From Sphingomonadales bacterium (GTDB lineage Bacteria; Pseudomonadota; Alphaproteobacteria; Sphingomonadales; Sphingomonadaceae): a stretch of 43,298 nucleotides of DNA. How positions within the stretch are numbered: the first letter of the stretch is position 1; every line of letters begins with the position of its first letter. The notes under the pieces are model-generated. The model ran no database searches. It was not told the origin of the DNA and saw only the letters and a program-made list of their open reading frames with translations. This document shows positions 8,408 through 17,215 of this stretch, piece by piece. The position numbers and the translations under genes were made by a program. The stretch lies in the NCBI GenBank assembly GCA_013297725.1, contig JAAFIB010000017.1:1-43298 (forward strand). Direction: 5' to 3'.

Positions 8408-8410
8408 GTG

Positions 8411-8692
8411 TTACTTATCCTTCTTTTTATACATAGCCAGCATCCGCGCCGTTACCGCAAAGCCGCCAAAAATGTTGATACTGGCAAGCACCACGCCCAA
8501 CAGCCCGAGCCACTTCGCCCCAGGAGCACCCGAAGCCGCAGCCGCAATCAGCGCACCGACAATTATGACCGACGAAATCGCATTCGTCACCGCCATCAAC
8601 GGCGTGTGCAATGCGGGGGTGACTGACCAAACGACATAATAGCCGACAAAACAGGCCATTACGAAGATGGATAGGATTGAGATGAAGTCCAT
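8411..8692 (-). CDS. pntAB: NAD(P) transhydrogenase subunit alpha part 2 (membrane segment)
   Basis: A 93-residue membrane subunit starting MDFISILSIFVMACFVGYYVVW and ending MLAMYKKKDK. It is the part of domain II that alphaproteobacteria encode separately from the soluble NAD-binding subunit. The frame runs upstream through the repeat, but the ATG at 8692 gives the family's normal N-terminus. Its Shine-Dalgarno sequence, GGAGG at 8706-8702, nine bases before the ATG, lies inside the terminal repeat of the neighbouring DUF559 cassette. Normally this gene directly follows pntAA; here 468 bases of cassette separate them. Confidence 0.95.
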   Translation of the reverse strand: MDFISILSIFVMACFVGYYVVWSVTPALHTPLMAVTNAISSVIIVGALIAAAASGAPGAKWLGLLGVVLASINIFGGFAVTARMLAMYKKKDK

Positions 8693-8696
8693 TATT

Positions 8697-9164
8697 TTAT
8701 TCCTCCCCGGAACGGGGAGGGGGACCATCCAAAGGATGGTGGAGGGGGCTCGCCGCACGCGCAACGATTGCTTGGGCAGTCCCAACAGCATCCGCCAAAA
8801 CGCGCTGCGCCGAAACCCTCAGCACCCTGTAACCGTTCTCTTTCATAAATTTGGTTCGAATTTCGTCGCGTTTGGGGTTGTTGCCCATGTCGTGAGCCAT
8901 GCCGTCGACTTCCACGACAAGCCTTGCTGACAAACAGCAGAAATCGACGATGTACGGACCTATTGGGTGTTGACGACGAAATTTGAGACCGTCCGGGCGG
9001 GCTCGGAACAGCTGCCAAAGCATCCGTTCAGGAACCGTCATTTCGCTACGCAAGCGGCGGGCGTTGTAGACGACAGGGCGTTGAAAGGGCTTCAAACCCC
9101 CTCCACCACGCTTCGCGCGGTCCCCCTCCCCGTTCCGGGGAGGAATTTGCGGCGCGCCATTCAC
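8697..9164 (-). CDS. DUF559 (Vsr/PD-(D/E)XK-like) endonuclease-domain protein inserted in the pnt operon
   Basis: A 155-residue ORF. Its core, about residues 33-135, is a DUF559 domain: NARRLRSEMTVPERMLW, GLKFRRQHPIGPYIVDF and LVVEVDGMAHD, followed by GYRVLRVSA. Asp74 (VDF) and Glu85-x-Asp87 (VEVDG) fit the acidic residues of the Vsr-like PD-(D/E)XK fold; the biochemical role is unknown. The first ~23 residues (IPPRNGEGDR, GGGG) and the last ~17 (LHHPLDGPPPRSGEE) are translated from the two flanking repeats. The GTG start at 9164 overlaps the pntAA stop (GTGA); an internal TTG near 9096 would start just inside the repeat. The stop lies 4 bases from pntAB. The domain is confidently assigned; mobility is inferred. 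Confidence 0.8.
   Translation of the reverse strand: MNGAPQIPPRNGEGDRAKRGGGGLKPFQRPVVYNARRLRSEMTVPERMLWQLFRARPDGLKFRRQHPIGPYIVDFCCLSARLVVEVDGMAHDMGNNPKRDEIRTKFMKENGYRVLRVSAQRVLADAVGTAQAIVARAASPLHHPLDGPPPRSGEE
8699..8748 (-). repeat. Terminal repeat unit of the DUF559 cassette (pntAB side)
   Basis: A 50-base unit made of a 28-base outer block (8699-8726, containing the palindrome CTCCCCGGAACGGGGAG), an 11-base variable hairpin (ATCC-AAA-GGAT, 8727-8737) and an 11-base inner block GGTGGAGGGGG (8738-8748). The inverted copy at 9097-9146 matches in all 39 non-variable positions. Confidence 0.92.
8702..8706 (-). promoter_or_regulatory. Shine-Dalgarno of pntAB supplied by the repeat
   Basis: On the minus strand GGAGG ends nine bases before the pntAB ATG (8692-8690). 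These bases belong to the outer block of the repeat, and the DUF559 stop codon TAA (8699-8697) falls between SD and ATG. Translation of pntAB therefore appears to depend on the inserted sequence. Confidence 0.7.
9097..9146 (+). repeat. Terminal repeat unit of the DUF559 cassette (pntAA side), inverted
   Basis: The inverted counterpart of 8699-8748. Outer block 9119-9146 and inner block 9097-9107 are identical to the other copy. The 11-base centre (9108-9118) differs completely in sequence but can still fold, as GCGC-GAA-GCGT on the minus strand with one G-U pair. The copies face each other with outer blocks outermost, like terminal inverted repeats. Confidence 0.92.
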
Positions 9165-10291
9165 CCCAGCAACCTCTCATTCACAACCTTGCCATCCTTC
9201 GTAAGCCGAATAGCAGCGGTAATCTCATCATCATTGGGCAGCACAGGCCGCCCCGCTTCCTTATCCCAAAAGGCAGAGAGGAAGTTGAACAGGTTGCGTG
9301 CAAACAGCGCGGATGTGTCTGCGGCCAAGTGCGCAGGCGTATTGGAATAGCCGATGATTTTCACGCCGTGTTTGATGACGACCTCATCGGGCTTTGAACC
9401 CTCAACATTACCGCCTTGCGCAACTGCAAGGTCGAAAATCACACAGCCAGGCTTCATGCTCTTGATCTGATCGTCGCTCACTAAACGCGGCGCGGCGCGT
9501 CCGGGGATAAGCGCGGTGGTGATTACAATATCCTGCTTGGCGATGTGCGATGATACCAGCTCGGCCTGTGCCGCCTTATATTCATCAGACATTTCGGTCG
9601 CATAGCCACCTGCGCCTTCGCCTTCGATACCCGCAACATTCTCAACGAACACCGCCTTGGCCCCAAGACTTTCGATCTGTTCTTTAGTGGCCGATCGCAC
9701 GTCTGTTGCCGATACGACAGCTCCCATACGCCGTGCCGTTGCAATGGCTTGCAAGCCCGCAACGCCCACACCCATGATGAAAACCTTTGCCGCACTCACG
9801 GTGCCTGCCGCTGTCATCATCATCGGGAACGCGCGGCCGAAGGTTCCGGCACTGTCGATCACAGCTTTGTACCCCGAGAGGTTTGACTGCGACGAGAGGA
9901 TGTCAAAACCCTGCGCCCGCGTAACGCGCGGCATAAATTCCATCGCCAGCGCCTCAACGCCTGCCCTGGCATATTCGTCAACGCGCTTGCGCTGTCCAAA
10001 CGGGTCAAGCCCCGCAACTATCCAAGCGCCTTTGGCAACACCCTTAAGCGCCTTTGGATCTGGCCCCTGCACGCCGAGCAGTATGTCAGCATCCTTGGCC
10101 ACGACCGCCGCTGCACCTAAAGTCGCGCCAACAGCCTCATATTCTGCATCTGAGATCGACGCCGATAGCCCAGCGCCTTTTTCAACTGATACCGCCGCGC
10201 CAAGCCCGATGAACTTCTTTACAGTTTCCGGCGTCGCAGCAACACGGGTCTCGCCAGCGGCGGTTTCCTTTAGGACAGCGATTTTTGTCAC
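9161..10291 (-). CDS. pntAA: Re/Si-specific NAD(P)(+) transhydrogenase subunit alpha part 1 (NAD-binding)
   Basis: A 376-residue soluble domain I protein related to alanine dehydrogenase. It begins MTKIAVLKETAAGETRVAATPETV. The NAD-binding Rossmann segment is VFIMGVGVAGLQAIATARRMGA, followed by VSATDVRSATKEQ and the mobile-loop region ending in a C-terminal tail LPNDDEITAAIRLTKDGKVVNERLLG. It binds NAD(H) at the cytoplasmic face of the transhydrogenase. It follows the small COX IV-like gene by one base. Its stop overlaps the GTG of the DUF559 insert, so pntAB is displaced downstream. Confidence 0.96.
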   Translation of the reverse strand: MTKIAVLKETAAGETRVAATPETVKKFIGLGAAVSVEKGAGLSASISDAEYEAVGATLGAAAVVAKDADILLGVQGPDPKALKGVAKGAWIVAGLDPFGQRKRVDEYARAGVEALAMEFMPRVTRAQGFDILSSQSNLSGYKAVIDSAGTFGRAFPMMMTAAGTVSAAKVFIMGVGVAGLQAIATARRMGAVVSATDVRSATKEQIESLGAKAVFVENVAGIEGEGAGGYATEMSDEYKAAQAELVSSHIAKQDIVITTALIPGRAAPRLVSDDQIKSMKPGCVIFDLAVAQGGNVEGSKPDEVVIKHGVKIIGYSNTPAHLAADTSALFARNLFNFLSAFWDKEAGRPVLPNDDEITAAIRLTKDGKVVNERLLG

Positions 10292-10292
10292 G

Positions 10293-10415
10293 TTAGGCGA
10301 TGATCAAAACGACGATGGCAGCCGCAGCCACTGACAGAACAGTGCCCCATTTGAACATCTTGATAAAGCCCGCATAAGAATCTTGTGCAGCGCGCATATC
10401 CTGTTTTTCAGCCAT
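10293..10415 (-). CDS. Small aa3-type cytochrome c oxidase subunit IV-like protein
   Basis: Only 40 residues: a short polar head MAEKQDMRAAQDSYAGFIKMFKW followed by one transmembrane helix. This matches the bacterial aa3 oxidase subunit IV family (COX4_pro_2), whose members in alphaproteobacteria are of similar size. A strong GGAGG ribosome site sits before the ATG at 10415; the frame is open further upstream without such a signal. It is the first gene of the pnt operon, an arrangement I recognise from related genomes. Whether it binds the oxidase or the transhydrogenase cannot be told from sequence. Confidence 0.8.
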   Translation of the reverse strand: MAEKQDMRAAQDSYAGFIKMFKWGTVLSVAAAAIVVLIIA

Positions 10416-10591
10416 TTTACCCTCCTGAAGGTCAATTACATCACCGGCCTTAACTGCAACCCAGCATTTGCTCAAGCCTTTGCCGCGCAAACATTCGTCC
10501 GGATGCGATAGATTTTTTTGTGGGATGCTTAATCGCCTCTTTACCCATTTTTGTTACCGCAATGTTTGATGTGCTCTTTCATGGATGCTGA

Positions 10592-12019
10592 ATGGCTGAA
10601 AAATTGATCCGTTCGCTGATGCTTGTCGATGATGAGCCGGCCCAATGCCGACTGGTTTCAGCTATTGCTGGCCGGGCGGGATGGCGCACGATTGTTGCAC
10701 GCGATGCTGAAACCGCAATTGCGATGCTGGGCACACAAGACGGCATGATGCTGGACGCTATCTTGATCGACCAATGGGTTCCGAGTGCAGATAGTGCCGC
10801 GTTGATTGCTGAATTGAAATCGCGCCGCCCAGCTTTGCCGGTGCTGTTACTAACTGCCATCGGTTCAAATGATAGCGCCATCGAGGCGATGCGCGCCGGT
10901 GCGTCCGATTACATTATCAAACCCGTTGCTGCCGAACGGCTGATCGCCGCACTCAGTATTGCTGCCGATCATGCAAAAGATTTTGGTGAGCTACAGCCGC
11001 TGACCGAAAAGATCGCTCATCCTTTGGGCTTTGAAGAGATAATCGGCAGTGCCCCTGCATTCCGCAGTGCACTCGCCATCGCCGCAAAGGCTGCACGCAG
11101 CCGTGCGCCAGTGCTGATCGAGGGCGAAGGCGGCGTTGGTAAGGAAGTGGTCGCCGACGCAATCCACGCCGCATCGCCGCGTGCAAGGCAGCCTTATTTG
11201 AAAATCAACTGTGGTGCGATTGCGCCTAATCTGCTCGACTCAGTTCTGTTCGGGCATGAGAAAGACGCCTTTGCCGGAGCTTTTGACCGGCGCGTCGGCA
11301 TTATCCAGCAAGCCGAGAACGGCACGGTGTTTCTCGACGAAATCGACCAACTGCCGACCGAAACGCAAATTCGGTTGGTTCGTCTGCTGACCGAGAACGA
11401 GATACAGCCTTTGGGTTCGCCGCATAGTTATCGCATTGATGTGCGTATATTGTCAGCGAGCAATACCGATCTTGCCGCAAAGCTGGAGAGCGGCGCATTC
11501 CGCGAAGACCTGTATTATCGTATGAACGTCGTGCAATTGCGCATTCCGCCTTTGCGTGAACGGACGAGCGACATCCCTGCCCTTGCCCGCCACTTCCTTG
11601 GCCGCATGGCTAGCCAACCTGGCCTTCGCAGCCTGGGTATAACCGACGAGGCACTATCGCTGTTGAAGGCGTATAACTGGCCGGGCAATGTGCGTCAGCT
11701 GCAAAGCGCTTTGTTCCGGGCCGCAGTTCTCTGCGACCGCGATGCGCTAACGCCTGACGAGTTCAAACAGATCGCAACAGCTGTTGGCGTTCGCTCAGCC
11801 GCCGTTAGCACCAGCAACGACGGCAATGGTATCGGCATCGACCTTTACGAAGAAGACGGCAATCTGCGCCCGTTGGAAGAAATCGAGGCGGACGTTATCC
11901 GCCTTGCCATCGGCCATTATCGCGGCCGCATGACGGAAGTGGCCCGGCGATTGGGCATTGGTCGATCGACGTTATACCGCAAGCTTGCCGACCTAGGGAT
12001 CGAAAGCAATGCAGCTTAA
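10592..12019 (+). CDS. NtrC-like response regulator with degenerate GAFTGA motif
   Basis: A 475-residue protein with three domains. A receiver domain (about 8-125) has Asp13/Asp14, phospho-acceptor Asp60 and Lys110. An AAA+ domain (about 148-370) has Walker A GEGGVGKE (178-185) and Walker B TVFLDEID (245-252). A Fis-type helix-turn-helix lies at the C-terminus (MTEVARRLGIGRSTLYRKL). The loop that contacts sigma-54, normally GAFTGA, reads DAFAGA (225-230). Without the Thr, classical sigma-54 activation is doubtful, and it may act on sigma-70 promoters as TyrR-like relatives do. No cognate kinase is adjacent. It is divergent from the pnt operon across 176 bases and overlaps DUF2177 tail-to-tail. 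Confidence 0.88.
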   Translation: MAEKLIRSLMLVDDEPAQCRLVSAIAGRAGWRTIVARDAETAIAMLGTQDGMMLDAILIDQWVPSADSAALIAELKSRRPALPVLLLTAIGSNDSAIEAMRAGASDYIIKPVAAERLIAALSIAADHAKDFGELQPLTEKIAHPLGFEEIIGSAPAFRSALAIAAKAARSRAPVLIEGEGGVGKEVVADAIHAASPRARQPYLKINCGAIAPNLLDSVLFGHEKDAFAGAFDRRVGIIQQAENGTVFLDEIDQLPTETQIRLVRLLTENEIQPLGSPHSYRIDVRILSASNTDLAAKLESGAFREDLYYRMNVVQLRIPPLRERTSDIPALARHFLGRMASQPGLRSLGITDEALSLLKAYNWPGNVRQLQSALFRAAVLCDRDALTPDEFKQIATAVGVRSAAVSTSNDGNGIGIDLYEEDGNLRPLEEIEADVIRLAIGHYRGRMTEVARRLGIGRSTLYRKLADLGIESNAA

Positions 12020-12435
12020 GCGCTTTTTCCGCTAATCAAAGTCGTCAGCCAATATCCGGCTACTGATGCGGACCCGGTCAACACAGTGCCCCAAATCATA
12101 TCAAGCACGGTCACTTTGACGCTCCATACTTTCAACGTGGCAAAGTTGGTAAGATCATAAGTCATGTAACAGAAAAAGCCGAACAGCGCGCCCCAGATAA
12201 GCGCCGTTTGCCATTTGCCGCTTTGCAATGCCGGGCCAACGGCAAAGATCATCATGCCAAGGATATAGAGCAGATAAAAGATAACGGCAGGCCACAAGCG
12301 AAAGCCGCCTTCGTACATCATGCTACCAATTTCCGGCTTATACAGCCGCGAATACATGGTGCGCAGCCAGACACTGTCGATCAGAGCAAACGATACGCCC
12401 GTTGCGATATAGGCGATCAGATACTTAGCAACCAT
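12016..12435 (-). CDS. DUF2177 family membrane protein
   Basis: A 139-residue protein with about four transmembrane helices. The signatures FALIDSVWLRTMYSRLYKPEIG and GFFCYMTYDLTNFATLKVWS identify DUF2177. Function is unknown; family members are small inner-membrane proteins. A GGGGAG ribosome site precedes the ATG. It overlaps the 3' end of the convergent NtrC-like regulator gene by 4 bases and has no evident operon partner. Confidence 0.9.
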   Translation of the reverse strand: MVAKYLIAYIATGVSFALIDSVWLRTMYSRLYKPEIGSMMYEGGFRLWPAVIFYLLYILGMMIFAVGPALQSGKWQTALIWGALFGFFCYMTYDLTNFATLKVWSVKVTVLDMIWGTVLTGSASVAGYWLTTLISGKSA

Positions 12436-12504
12436 GCTGCGCTCCCCAATTTGGAAAGCACAGCATTGATTGTCTAAGCGCTGCCGTCAATGCAGCGTTT
12501 TGGC

Positions 12505-13284
12505 TTATTCGCCGCCGCCAAACGGAATGCGTAGGCCAAGCGAGAAGATCGACTGTTTGCTTTTGGCGTTCAAGTCGGCCGGAAGCAGATCGAGTTCCAT
12601 TTTTGTTTTGCCGGAATCACGGTAGTTATACTGACCGTAGATTTCCATGCCAGGCCCGATTTTATAGGTAGCACCAGCCATAAGCTGCCATGCAAAGTTA
12701 GTGCTGCTGCCTTGGCCGACATCAATGTTTGACGGGCGGTAATCAAACTTCACCTTTTGTCCGCCAACACCTGCACCGACATAGGGCTGAAAGCTGCCGC
12801 CGCTATTGAAATCATAATAAGCGTTGGCAAAGACACCATAGCTTTCCTGCTTGCCAATTCCGCTGTCAACCACGGTGCCAACGGTTGCACCAGCGGTTGC
12901 GCCGCGCGTCAGAACAGAGGCATCGACTGCGCTGATATCGGTGGTTCCGACAGTCACGCCTTTGTGCGTTTTTATTCCTGCACGGTTGTAGTTAAATTCA
13001 CCTTCAACGCGAAAACCGCCGTCAAAGCGATGACCGATTTGGCCAGAGATATTGTAGCCTGTGTCGAATTCCGTGGTCCACGATAATGGAGTGTCAGCCG
13101 GAATTGCTGCATAAATAGGTGCGACTGTCGTGGCAGGCACAGCCGAAGTAAATTCACCCTTATTTTTGGAATCACTGGGCAGCGCACCGCCAACGGAAAC
13201 ACCGACATAGGTTTGTGCCTGAGCAGCGCCAGATAGCGCCATAGCCGCCGCCGAAGCGAGCAGAAACAGGGGGAGTTTTTTCAT
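12505..13284 (-). CDS. Outer-membrane beta-barrel protein
   Basis: A 259-residue exported protein with a clear signal peptide (MKKLPLFLLASAAAMALSGAAQAQ). The mature part shows alternating beta strands typical of an eight-stranded OmpA/Omp25-like barrel, for example TGYNISGQIGHRF, GGFRVEGEFNYNRAG, YGVFANAYYDF, FQPYVGAGVGGQKV, and the closing strand SIFSLGLRIPFG followed by GGE. The role is structural or adhesive at most; no ligand can be named. An AAGGATG ribosome site lies before the ATG. The 198 bases upstream, to the folP stop, hold no gene I can see and probably contain its promoter. Confidence 0.88.
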   Translation of the reverse strand: MKKLPLFLLASAAAMALSGAAQAQTYVGVSVGGALPSDSKNKGEFTSAVPATTVAPIYAAIPADTPLSWTTEFDTGYNISGQIGHRFDGGFRVEGEFNYNRAGIKTHKGVTVGTTDISAVDASVLTRGATAGATVGTVVDSGIGKQESYGVFANAYYDFNSGGSFQPYVGAGVGGQKVKFDYRPSNIDVGQGSSTNFAWQLMAGATYKIGPGMEIYGQYNYRDSGKTKMELDLLPADLNAKSKQSIFSLGLRIPFGGGE

Positions 13285-13482
13285 GTGAGCATCCTTTTGG
13301 TTTCAACACTTTATAGCCTTATCGCAGCAGGTGCCCCCGCTCTCCCCCTGTTTGGTGAGCTGGTATCCGCAACAAGATGCCCGCGTAGATGGCAGGATCA
13401 GATGAGCCGAAAATGAATGGAATAGTCAGGAACATGAAAAGGTCAGATAGGCCGATTCATAGATGCGACGAACCGAGTAAAA

Positions 13483-14556
13483 TTATGTAGCGGCAGTCAG
13501 TGCCGCATCGCGCAACCCGCGCCAAACATGGATGGCCTGCACCGTTTCGGCGACGTCATGAACGCGCACGATTTGAGCGCCTTGCTCTATTGCTTTCATC
13601 GCAAGAAATACAGAACCACCAAGTCGTGCGTCAGCAGCAGCCTCATTTGACAGCGCGCCGATCATACGCTTTCTGCTTGCACCGAAAAGGATTGGGCAGC
13701 CGATGCCATGAAACAGGGCAAGATTGTTGATCAGCGTCAGATTGTCGGACAGCGATTTACCAAACCCGATACCGGGATCAATCACTATACGGCTGCGGGC
13801 AACACCTGCGGCCTCAACAGCGGCCACTCGCGCCTTAAGCCAATCGTATACGGCAAACAGTACATCATCATAATCGCCGCCTTTGTGCGGGTCACTGCCT
13901 TGGCTGGGGGCGTGCATCAGGGCAACAGGGCCATTACTGCTAACGGCCACTGACAGTGATCGGTCATCATACAGCAAAGCTGACACATCGTTTATCATCG
14001 ACGCACCCGCCGCCAACGAAGCCTCCATCACAGCCGCTTTTCGCGTATCTATAGAGATTGCAGCACCCGTACGTGCTAATCGCTCGATTGTCGGCACAAC
14101 TCGCTTAATCTCATCACCCTCCCAGACAACAGGCGCGCCGGGGCGGGTTGATTCACCGCCAATATCAAGGATGGCTGCTCCAGCAGCAGAAAGGGCTATG
14201 CCTGCGGCTGTTATTGCATCTGGATCATCACCCAGTTTACCGCCATCGGAAAAACTGTCTGGCGTCAGGTTCAAAATCGCCATCACTTGCGGCTGATCCA
14301 ACCGGATTGTGCGCGCACCCATTTGCAATGGCGCACGGGCACTTGTTAGATTAGCGAAAATTTGCTGCGCAGCATCGGGAAGCGCATCGCAATCGGCAAC
14401 CGGAACGATTGATCGTATGATGCGTTGCCCATCACGAACTATCAACTCAACCGCAGTGAACCATAGCATAGTTCCGGCAAGACGTGCCGATGCACCGTCA
14501 TGCTGTTGCGGACTTTCTATGAAATTTATGGGGCGAAGGTAGATTCTATTGCTCAA
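13483..14556 (-). CDS. folP: Dihydropteroate synthase
   Basis: A 357-residue folate enzyme joining p-aminobenzoate to the pterin pyrophosphate. Pterin-binding signatures are all visible: ILNLTPDSFSDGGK, DIGGESTRPGA, ISIDTRKAAV, INDVSAL, LMHAPSQG, IDPGIGFGKS, and GASRKRMIG, plus a final VRVHDV. The ~90-residue N-terminal extension before MAILNLTPDSF is longer than in the minimal enzyme; it begins RIYLRPINFIESP and may be a sphingomonad feature. The start overlaps the stop of the preceding periplasmic-protein gene by 11 bases. It is the last gene of a long leftward operon that begins with glmM. Confidence 0.95.
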   Translation of the reverse strand: MSNRIYLRPINFIESPQQHDGASARLAGTMLWFTAVELIVRDGQRIIRSIVPVADCDALPDAAQQIFANLTSARAPLQMGARTIRLDQPQVMAILNLTPDSFSDGGKLGDDPDAITAAGIALSAAGAAILDIGGESTRPGAPVVWEGDEIKRVVPTIERLARTGAAISIDTRKAAVMEASLAAGASMINDVSALLYDDRSLSVAVSSNGPVALMHAPSQGSDPHKGGDYDDVLFAVYDWLKARVAAVEAAGVARSRIVIDPGIGFGKSLSDNLTLINNLALFHGIGCPILFGASRKRMIGALSNEAAADARLGGSVFLAMKAIEQGAQIVRVHDVAETVQAIHVWRGLRDAALTAAT

Positions 14557-14971
14557 TAGCGTTGACTTTCATGTCCATGCTAAAGCCATCCATAGAGTTT
14601 TTGCTCTTATCAGCTTCTCCGATATGCACGGTAGACTGAGTATCCAAAAGCAATTTGGTAGTTAGCCGATTAGACCATCCGAGTTTTGAAACCTTAGCAT
14701 CAAGCGCAACAGACGTTTTCTCTTTGCCTTTTGGACTTGCAATGATCTCAATGTGATAGTCGAGCCGCGTCGAGCCGCTTATTGAAAAAACTGCAGGTTC
14801 CCCGGCAGCCACTATAAGCTTGGGCTCGGCGACTACTGCATTCCCGTCATAGAGTTGCAATTCAATGTTATAACGCTGCGCGGCATCAGCGGCTTGTGGA
14901 ACAGGGTTCGCAAACGCGAAAGTCGACAGCGTTAACGCCGCCATTGCAGTAGTGAGTTTCAATTTGGTCAC
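14546..14971 (-). CDS. Exported protein of unknown function
   Basis: A 141-residue protein with a signal peptide (VTKLKLTTAMAALTLSTFAFA) and a beta-rich mature part. I use the GTG at 14971 because GAGGAG lies a few bases upstream; the ATG at 15004 overlaps the ccrM stop and lacks a ribosome site. I recognise no family. The pattern (YNIELQLYDG, AGEPAVFSI, FSMDMKVNAIE) resembles small periplasmic proteins that buffer or bind metabolites or secretin-like parts, but no function is claimed. It is embedded between ccrM and folP, whose genes it touches or overlaps. Confidence 0.7.
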   Translation of the reverse strand: MTKLKLTTAMAALTLSTFAFANPVPQAADAAQRYNIELQLYDGNAVVAEPKLIVAAGEPAVFSISGSTRLDYHIEIIASPKGKEKTSVALDAKVSKLGWSNRLTTKLLLDTQSTVHIGEADKSKNSMDGFSMDMKVNAIEQ

Positions 14972-14993
14972 AACGCCTCTCCTCAGCTTATAG

Positions 14994-16333
<1,340 letters not shown>

Positions 16334-16355
16334 ACTGGTGATTATTTACAATCCG

Positions 16356-16910
16356 TTACAGCAAAGCCAGCTGTGCAACAGGCGCAAAGCTACGACGGTG
16401 GTGGGGCGTTGCGCCCAATGCGCGTAAAGCTTTTAGATGCGCTGCCGATCCGTAGCCCTTATTCGACGCCCAGCCATAGCCAGGATAAGCCAGATCATAG
16501 CCGCGCATCAAACGATCGCGATGCTCCTTTGCGATGATGCTAGCTGCGGAAATGCAAGGATGGATCGCATCGCCACCGATGAAAGCCTGAGCGTTGTAGC
16601 GCCATTTTGGTAGGCGATTTCCGTCGACCATCACAAGGCTTGGTTCGGCGCCCAACGCCTCAACCGCACGTGTCATTGCCAGCATGGTTGCTTGCAAAAT
16701 GTTGATGCTGTCGATCTCGGCAACATCGGCCAAGCCAACCGCCCAATGACAGCGCGACTTGATCTCAATCTCCAACACCGCGCGCCGTTTTGCAGTCAGC
16801 TTTTTGCTGTCATCCAGACCCTCGATCCCGCCATCACACAGCACCACAGCAGCGGCAACAACCGGCCCTGCCAATGGCCCACGCCCTGCCTCGTCCACAC
16901 CGACGATCAT
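16356..16910 (-). CDS. rnhB: Ribonuclease HII
   Basis: A 184-residue enzyme that cuts RNA in RNA-DNA hybrids, including single ribonucleotides in DNA. The catalytic set is visible: [18 protein letters not shown] (Asp5, Glu6), the SKKL segment, a MVDGN Asp, and [15 protein letters not shown]. The short form lacks any N-terminal extension. Its ATG overlaps the stop of the upstream ABM gene (ATGA). Pairing of rnhB with ccrM is common in alphaproteobacteria and links replication-associated functions. Confidence 0.96.
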   Translation of the reverse strand: MIVGVDEAGRGPLAGPVVAAAVVLCDGGIEGLDDSKKLTAKRRAVLEIEIKSRCHWAVGLADVAEIDSINILQATMLAMTRAVEALGAEPSLVMVDGNRLPKWRYNAQAFIGGDAIHPCISAASIIAKEHRDRLMRGYDLAYPGYGWASNKGYGSAAHLKALRALGATPHHRRSFAPVAQLALL

Positions 16911-17215
16911 TGTGATGGCAACAGCGACCAGAGGTTGACAGCTTCATCCATGTCAAACTGTTGCACAGTCTCGGATAGAGCCGCGCGCATTACAGCTGCA
17001 ACATCAAGCTTACTATTTGCTGCAAAAGCAGCGTCTCGTGTGACCTTATCAGGCCATCGTGCTAACGCGCAGTATGTACCCTCAGGACCAACAAAAAGTG
17101 CTGAACCTAACGATCCATGCTCAAGCAAACGCCGTGTTACTTCAGTCCATGCGCTCTGAAAGACCTCATGCTGACCGGGTTTTATATGCCACTGGAAAAA
17201 TGTTGCTATCGTCAT
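16907..17215 (-). CDS. Antibiotic biosynthesis monooxygenase (ABM)-like small protein
   Basis: A 102-residue dimeric ferredoxin-like fold protein. [23 protein letters not shown] is a typical ABM opening and [26 protein letters not shown] the middle strand-helix unit. Members range from quinol monooxygenases to haem-degrading or structural proteins; I see no decisive residues. The ATG at 17215 overlaps the thiD-VOC stop (ATGA) after a GGAGG site, and the stop overlaps rnhB, so the gene is tightly coupled on both sides. Confidence 0.7.
   Translation of the reverse strand: MTIATFFQWHIKPGQHEVFQSAWTEVTRRLLEHGSLGSALFVGPEGTYCALARWPDKVTRDAAFAANSKLDVAAVMRAALSETVQQFDMDEAVNLWSLLPSQ

Noticed and set aside
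9657-10334. 225-codon plus-strand ORF opposite pntAA
   Set aside because: Low-complexity Ala/Thr/Ser translation typical of the reverse of a GC-rich gene; pntAA is certain.
6902-10415. Frameshift or broken transhydrogenase
   Set aside because: All three subunits are full-length with intact motifs; only the insertion of the DUF559 cassette is unusual.
10501-10560. CtrA-type binding site (TTAA-N7-TTAA) between pnt and the NtrC-like gene
   Set aside because: Only one half matches (TTAA then TTTA); too weak to claim.
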